DNA from: Lacrimispora xylanisolvens | GTDB lineage: Bacteria > Bacillota > Clostridia > Lachnospirales > Lachnospiraceae | DNA length: 64,000 nucleotides | Reading direction: 5' to 3' | Assembly: GCF_002934545.1 (NCBI RefSeq) | Contig: NZ_PTJA01000004.1 | Coordinates: 62,001-126,000, forward strand | In this document: positions 60,024 to 64,000 of the stretch, in pieces | Numbering within the stretch: the stretch's first letter is position 1 | How the letters are laid out: each line of letters opens with the position of its first letter | Program-made: the position numbers and the translations under genes | Notes under the pieces: model-generated | Told to the model about the DNA's origin: nothing | What the model saw: the letters and a program-made list of their open reading frames with translations, nothing else | Databases searched by the model: none

Positions 60024-60152
60024 ACAAATAGAAAAGAAGTATTACCTTATTTCGTGTTTTATCTTTATTTATGTCTAGTACTCGGTCTGCTAATGGACGA
60101 ATCACACAATTCAGGACCTACGCTCATAGATGTGTGCCTGCGGGGCACACGT

Positions 60153-60185
60153 AAAAAAAACGCCCTCTATCTGTCAGAGAGCGTT
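60153..60185 (-). terminator. Terminator after the small lipoprotein gene
   Basis: AACGCTCTC / GAGGGCGTT followed by eight T on the minus strand. Confidence 0.85.
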
Positions 60186-60207
60186 GCAATTCTATACTTA
60201 TATAATC

Positions 60208-60585
60208 TTATTTTTCAGCTTTTTCATCTTTTACGAAATACATCTTCGTGCCTTCCAGCTCGAAAAGCAGTTTCGAATCTGTGATCGGACATTCAATGGT
60301 CTCTCCGTCAGACTTTATTGTAATAACATTGTCCTTTTCTGACCAGGTACCCTCTCCATTTTCAGTTCCAAAATTAAGTGTTACCTTTTTTGCATCAAAT
60401 TTAATGGTTGCAGCATCCATAGCACTCGCTAACAGTTCCCCTTCAAGTACGATTCCCTCAGCTTCCACTGAATTTAAAGTCCAGGTTGTTCCTACGTAGA
60501 CAGAATCATTTTTTGCTCCGCAGCCTACCAGCATAGCACCAAGCACCATTAAAATTGCAAGTAAAATTGATAACCTTTTTTTCAT
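60208..60585 (-). CDS. Small lipoprotein of unknown function (125 aa)
   Basis: Signal peptide MKKRLSILLAILMVLGAMLVGC with lipobox LVGC, then a beta-rich domain with YVGTTWTLNSVEAEG and KVTLNFGTENGEGTWSEKDNVITI, resembling META/lipocalin-like small lipoproteins. Start at the Met 8 nt after GGGAG rather than three codons upstream. Own terminator. Surface exposed; function unknown. Confidence 0.8.
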   Translation of the reverse strand: MKKRLSILLAILMVLGAMLVGCGAKNDSVYVGTTWTLNSVEAEGIVLEGELLASAMDAATIKFDAKKVTLNFGTENGEGTWSEKDNVITIKSDGETIECPITDSKLLFELEGTKMYFVKDEKAEK

Positions 60586-60799
60586 GACTTCCACTCCCTC
60601 TTTTGTAATTTAATTGATTCACTCGGCACTACTTTTATATTTATACCGAGTTCTGGTAAAGTTTATTATAATATATAATTACAGTCAATACTTTTGTCGC
60701 AAAATGCATGATTATGGCGTAAAAATCAAAAAAACATTTGCAATTCAACATAATTATGGTATATTTGTTACATCAGGATTAGAAAAATTGAGGAATATC

Positions 60800-61519
60800 A
60801 TGAAACTTGTAATTTTAGATTCAATTACCACTGATAGAAATCATTTGATCGTTTTTTTAGAAAGATATTTCCAGAAGCGTCTGATTGATTTCTCATTACA
60901 TGAGTATTCATTACATAAAAATATGTTTGAACATGAAAATTTCCAAAGTGAAAAGCTTCCATGTTGTTTTATTAACTTATCAGAAACTGATCAAAATGGT
61001 TTGGAAATAGGTCTTAAAATTCGTCAAATGAATCAGGATAGTATTATATTCTTTACTTCCAACAGTCCCCAGTATGCAGCAGAAGCTTATCGAATGCAAG
61101 CAGATGGATATTTTCTTAAGCCTATTCGAAATAAAGAATTAGAAGCTTCTCTTGATAAAAGTTTAAAAAACATAAATTTTATTTACAAGAAAATACAAAT
61201 ACGTTCAGAATATATGACAATGAATATACCCCTTAAGGATATTATCTATATTGAGGTGTTTAATAAAACCTGTATTATTTATACAAAACAAAAAACAATT
61301 ACCTGCTCAATTTCATTAAGTGAATTGGAAGAGAGATTGAAAAAAGAAGGATTTCTCCGGTGTCATAAAAGCTATCTGGTTAATATGAATTTTATTGAAG
61401 AATATAACAATTTTGGTTTCTTTCTCACTAACAAACAATTCATCCCCATATCAAAACGGGAACGTTTAAAACACCGTGAAACCCATCTAAATTGGTTATT
61501 GAAATCCATACCTGATTAA
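60800..61519 (+). CDS. LytTR-type regulator with atypical receiver (239 aa)
   Basis: Receiver-like domain (1-120) followed by LytTR DNA-binding domain (about 135-235: YIEVFNKTCIIYTKQ, RCHKSYLVNMNFIEEY). The phospho-acceptor Asp of FLDI is Asn59 (CCFINLSE), and the N-terminal acidic pair is reduced to LDS; Thr/Ser and Lys (LKPI) positions remain. So it is probably not controlled by phosphorylation. No kinase gene adjoins. Start at ATG 60800 after AGGA; the frame runs open upstream without signals. Confidence 0.82.
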   Translation: MKLVILDSITTDRNHLIVFLERYFQKRLIDFSLHEYSLHKNMFEHENFQSEKLPCCFINLSETDQNGLEIGLKIRQMNQDSIIFFTSNSPQYAAEAYRMQADGYFLKPIRNKELEASLDKSLKNINFIYKKIQIRSEYMTMNIPLKDIIYIEVFNKTCIIYTKQKTITCSISLSELEERLKKEGFLRCHKSYLVNMNFIEEYNNFGFFLTNKQFIPISKRERLKHRETHLNWLLKSIPD

Positions 61520-61544
61520 TGACTGCAACTCGGGAAATGTTAGT

Positions 61545-61721
61545 GTGACAGAGACTTATTGTAGCAATTACAATTTATGCAAACAATATGGTACTTATGG
61601 TGAGAGTTGTGAAGAGGATCCTTATATAGGCATCTACACCTATTTTGATAATAGTGAGAAGCAGATAATAAAAATTCTGGCAAGTATTGATCAGAAGCTC
61701 TCAAAACTTCTGGAAAAATAG
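61545..61721 (+). CDS. Small Cys- and Tyr-rich protein, GTG start (58 aa)
   Basis: Short frame after the LytTR gene: TYCSNYNLCKQYGTYGESCEEDPYIGIYTYF followed by an amphipathic helix ending ILASIDQKLSKLLEK. Four regularly used residues Cys and a coherent fold pattern argue that it is coding, although the GTG start with GGGA 9 nt upstream is weak and the frame is open back to 61503. A terminator follows directly. Unknown family; could be a truncated remnant. Confidence 0.5.
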   Translation: MTETYCSNYNLCKQYGTYGESCEEDPYIGIYTYFDNSEKQIIKILASIDQKLSKLLEK

Positions 61722-61725
61722 ATAT

Positions 61726-61760
61726 AAAAAGAGGAGTCGCCCTAAGCGAACTCCTCTTTT
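61726..61760 (+). terminator. Terminator after the small Cys/Tyr-rich gene
   Basis: AAAAGAGGAGTCGC / GCGAACTCCTCTTTT stem with T-rich end; also usable by the convergent GGGtGRT gene. Confidence 0.85.
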
Positions 61761-61804
61761 CTATATCAAATGGTATTTTCCCTTGAAAAATCAAGGTTTT
61801 ATCA

Positions 61805-62815
61805 TTAGAATTTACCTGCGTTAGCAGCCTCTTCGATTCCAACAGCTACAGCTACAGTGGCTCCAACCATAGGGTTGTTACCCATACCGATCAGACCCAT
61901 CATTTCTACATGAGCCGGAACGGAAGAAGAACCTGCGAACTGAGCGTCAGAGTGCATACGTCCCATAGTATCTGTCATACCATAGGAAGCTGGACCTGCT
62001 GCCATGTTATCTGGGTGAAGGGTACGTCCTGTACCGCCGCCGGAAGCGACTGAGAAGTACTTTTTGCCTTTTTCTGTACATTCCTTTTTGTAGGTTCCTG
62101 CTACCGGATGCTGGAATCTGGTTGGGTTGGTGGAGTTACCAGTGATGGAAACGTCAACGCCTTCCTTCCACATGATAGCAACGCCTTCTGTTACGTCGTT
62201 AGCGCCGTAGCAGTTAACTTTTGATCTTAAACCTTCGGAATAGGATTTTCTGAACAGTTCTTTTACTTCGCCTGTGTAATAATCCATCTCAGTTTCTACA
62301 TATGTAAATCCATTGATTCTGGAAATGATCTGAGCTGCGTCTTTTCCTAAACCGTTTAAGATTACTCTTAATGGTTTCTGACGTACTTTGTTTGCCTTCT
62401 CAGCAATACCGATAGCGCCTTCTGCTGCTGCAAAGGACTCGTGTCCAGCAAGGAAACAGAAGCAGTCTGTGCCCTCTTCCAGAAGCATCTTTCCAAGATT
62501 ACCATGACCGATACCTACATTACGCTGATCAGCTACGGAACCTGGGATACAGAAAGCCTGAAGACCTTCACCAATTGCTGCTGCTGCATCTGCCGCTTTT
62601 CTGCAGCCTTTTTTGATTGCGATCGCTGCGCCTACTGTATAAGCCCAACAAGCATTTTCGAAACAGATAGGCTGGATCTTCTTCACCTGTTCGTAAACAT
62701 CCAGACCTGCATCTTTTGTAATCTTTTCCGCTTCTTCAATGGAAGCGATGCCATAGCTGTTTAAAACAGAATTGATTTTGTCAATTCTTCTCTCATATGA
62801 TTCAAATAAAGCCAT
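61805..62815 (-). CDS. GGGtGRT family protein (336 aa)
   Basis: Recognised by the name-giving motif VASGGGTGRTLHPDN and by GNSTNPTRFQHPVAGTYKKEC. Cytoplasmic, Gly/Ala-rich, with several conserved Cys (ICFENACWAY, TDCFCFLAGHE) that could bind a cofactor. The function is not established; the gene is habitually paired with a NifU-like scaffold gene, as here. GGAGG precedes the ATG at 62813-62815; a longer frame of nine codons lacks a site. Confidence 0.88.
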   Translation of the reverse strand: MALFESYERRIDKINSVLNSYGIASIEEAEKITKDAGLDVYEQVKKIQPICFENACWAYTVGAAIAIKKGCRKAADAAAAIGEGLQAFCIPGSVADQRNVGIGHGNLGKMLLEEGTDCFCFLAGHESFAAAEGAIGIAEKANKVRQKPLRVILNGLGKDAAQIISRINGFTYVETEMDYYTGEVKELFRKSYSEGLRSKVNCYGANDVTEGVAIMWKEGVDVSITGNSTNPTRFQHPVAGTYKKECTEKGKKYFSVASGGGTGRTLHPDNMAAGPASYGMTDTMGRMHSDAQFAGSSSVPAHVEMMGLIGMGNNPMVGATVAVAVGIEEAANAGKF

Positions 62816-62889
62816 TATCTTGTCCTCCTTATTATTGGCCAAATCTCTTCGCTTTCATAACCGGATACCGGCAGGCTTTCGCCGACCGA

Positions 62890-63582
62890 TTATTCGTGTC
62901 TTGGGTCAATGATCTTTGCAGCTTCCGCTACACGGCCGTACTGTCCTTTTGCTTTCTCCCAAGCAGTGTTGGGATCATCACCCTTCTTGATGAAGTCAGT
63001 CATCTTACCAAGACTTACGAACTGATAACCAATGATCTGATCTTCTGCATCAAGAGCAATGCCGGTTACATAGCCTTCAGCCATTTCCAAATAGCGAGGA
63101 CCTTTCTTTAAGGTTCCATACATGGTACCAACCTGAGAACGAAGACCTTTTCCTAAGTCTTCCAGTCCCGCACCAACTGGAAGTCCGTCTTCTGAGAATG
63201 CACTCTGAGTTCTTCCGTATGCGATCTGTAAGAATAATTCTCTCATCGCTGTATTGATGGCATCACAAACAAGGTCTGTATTCAATGCCTCTAAAACGGT
63301 TAATCCTGGCAGAATCTCAGCTGCCATAGCAGCGGAGTGTGTCATACCGGAGCATCCGATTGTTTCTACTAATGCTTCCTGAATAATACCCTCTTTTACG
63401 TTAAGAGTCAGCTTGCATGCGCCCTGCTGGGGAGCACACCAGCCAACACCGTGTGTCAGACCGGAGATATCTTTAACTTCTTTTGATTTTACCCATTTTG
63501 CTTCTTCTGGGATTGGAGCAGCGCCGTGATGAACGCCCTGTGCTACTGTGCACATCTCTTCTACTTCATGTGAATAAATCAT
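62890..63582 (-). CDS. NifU/IscU-like iron-sulfur scaffold protein (230 aa)
   Basis: IscU-like fold with putative cluster ligands in GVGWCAPQQGACKLTL, ETIGCSGMTHSAA and DLVCDAIN; a C-terminal extension of about 100 residues is unlike classical IscU. AAAGGAG precedes the ATG. First gene of a pair with GGGtGRT, 74 nt upstream of it. A TATAAT about 55 bp upstream of the start marks the likely promoter. Probably delivers or holds an Fe-S cluster for the partner protein. Confidence 0.85.
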   Translation of the reverse strand: MIYSHEVEEMCTVAQGVHHGAAPIPEEAKWVKSKEVKDISGLTHGVGWCAPQQGACKLTLNVKEGIIQEALVETIGCSGMTHSAAMAAEILPGLTVLEALNTDLVCDAINTAMRELFLQIAYGRTQSAFSEDGLPVGAGLEDLGKGLRSQVGTMYGTLKKGPRYLEMAEGYVTGIALDAEDQIIGYQFVSLGKMTDFIKKGDDPNTAWEKAKGQYGRVAEAAKIIDPRHE

Positions 63583-63702
63583 GTTAAAACTCCTTTCAAA
63601 TAAGTAATCATCATGAAAAGTACTTTGTTAATTATATCACATCATACTTGATACCATTTTCTCATATTCTGTCGAATTCCGCAAGTGTTTTTTAGGGCTT
63701 GC

Positions 63703-63757
63703 AAAACAGCCAGAGGAAGAAACTGACCCATTCCTTCTCTCCGGCCGGTTGTTTTAC
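63703..63757 (-). terminator. Possible terminator after the NlpC/P60 gene
   Basis: Long imperfect stem AAAACA-GCCAGAGG ... CTCTCCGGCCGG-TTGTTTT just downstream of the stop codon of the NlpC/P60 gene. Confidence 0.45.
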
Positions 63758-63760
63758 ACA

Positions 63761-64000
63761 CTATTGTATCACTCTTCTGACCGACAAGATGGTACGGTAA
63801 GTGGCTGTACCAACCTTGATACCGGTAGCTGGAGAGCTTGCATGAACAATCTGACCATTCCCGATATAAATGCCAATATGACCTGCGTAACAGATTAAAT
63901 CTCCAGGCTGGGCTTCGGAATAAGGGACTTCTGCTCCGACAGAACGCTGCTCGGAGGAACTTCTTGGCAGGGAGTATCCAAAATGTCTGTATACACCCTG
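63761..64000 (-). CDS. NlpC/P60 cell-wall endopeptidase, C-terminal part, runs off the window
   Basis: The last 79 residues of a gene whose start lies beyond base 64000. Visible: QGVYRHFGYSLPRSSSEQ, AQPGDLICYAGHIGIYIGNG (catalytic His in AGHIGIYIG) and IVHASSPATGIKV, the typical second half of the NlpC/P60 domain. The catalytic Cys and any export or binding domains are outside. Cuts peptidoglycan stem peptides. Confidence 0.88.
   Translation of the reverse strand, partial: QGVYRHFGYSLPRSSSEQRSVGAEVPYSEAQPGDLICYAGHIGIYIGNGQIVHASSPATGIKVGTATYRTILSVRRVIQ

Noticed and set aside
1-64000. CRISPR arrays, insertion sequences, prophage genes or rRNA operons
   Set aside because: No regularly spaced repeats, transposase, integrase or phage structural genes, and no rRNA sequence were seen; the only tRNA is tRNA-Glu at 20908.

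Overview
The window looks like chromosome of a low-GC, spore-forming, anaerobic Firmicute, most probably a Lachnospiraceae member close to Clostridium saccharolyticum/Lacrimispora. Indications are spoIID/spoIIQ, a T-box on ileS, a clostridial-type agr locus, an acetone operon, DUF6472 and DUF3793 proteins, and a GGGtGRT/NifU-like pair. Species placement is inference; no rRNA is present. All family names are from recognition of sequence motifs, not from a search.

Layout. 1-10 kb: the start of a FAD oxidoreductase, a degenerate GGDEF-EAL protein, a CBS protein, spoIIQ and spoIID (both with altered active sites), glycogen phosphorylase and T-box-controlled ileS. 10.5-17 kb: a split agr quorum-sensing locus. 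agrD-agrB lie on one side and agrA-agrC on the other of a complete acetone operon (thiolase, acetoacetate decarboxylase, CoA-transferase A and B). 17.1-17.6 kb: a promoter-to-terminator unit of about 490 nt without a good reading frame, a candidate structured RNA. 17.8-22.1 kb: nicotinate phosphoribosyltransferase, DUF6472, an acyltransferase, tRNA-Glu, flavodoxin and DUF3793. 22.6-33.7 kb: a sugar-acid operon (Opp-type ABC transporter, ManD-type dehydratase, zinc dehydrogenase, SDR) with a divergent membrane-bound AraC regulator.

33.7-44 kb is the most unusual part. A sequence fitting the sigma-K consensus precedes a 94-aa Ser/Thr-rich protein, four short single-domain beta-sandwich-like proteins without signal peptides, a Maf-type (DUF115/MptE-like) glycosyltransferase and a seven-gene CMP-legionaminic-acid pathway (legB, legC, ptmE, legH, legI, legG, legF). 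I read this as a candidate late-sporulation system that builds and glycosylates a spore-surface structure. No flagellar gene is present.

44-58.5 kb is a sulfur region: an M20 peptidase, three Xi-class GST-like proteins (one a two-domain fusion), a GNAT acetyltransferase, a polar amino-acid/cystine-type ABC transporter, cysK, a MalY-type lyase, a cystathionine synthase/lyase-family enzyme, a LysR regulator and metY. cysK has a long leader that encodes a 35-aa peptide with a Cys-Cys-Cys run overlapping one arm of an inverted repeat, a candidate cysteine attenuator. 58.5-64 kb: HIT protein, an Fe/Mn SOD relative, small proteins, a LytTR regulator lacking the phospho-acceptor Asp, the GGGtGRT and NifU-like pair, and the end of an NlpC/P60 protein.
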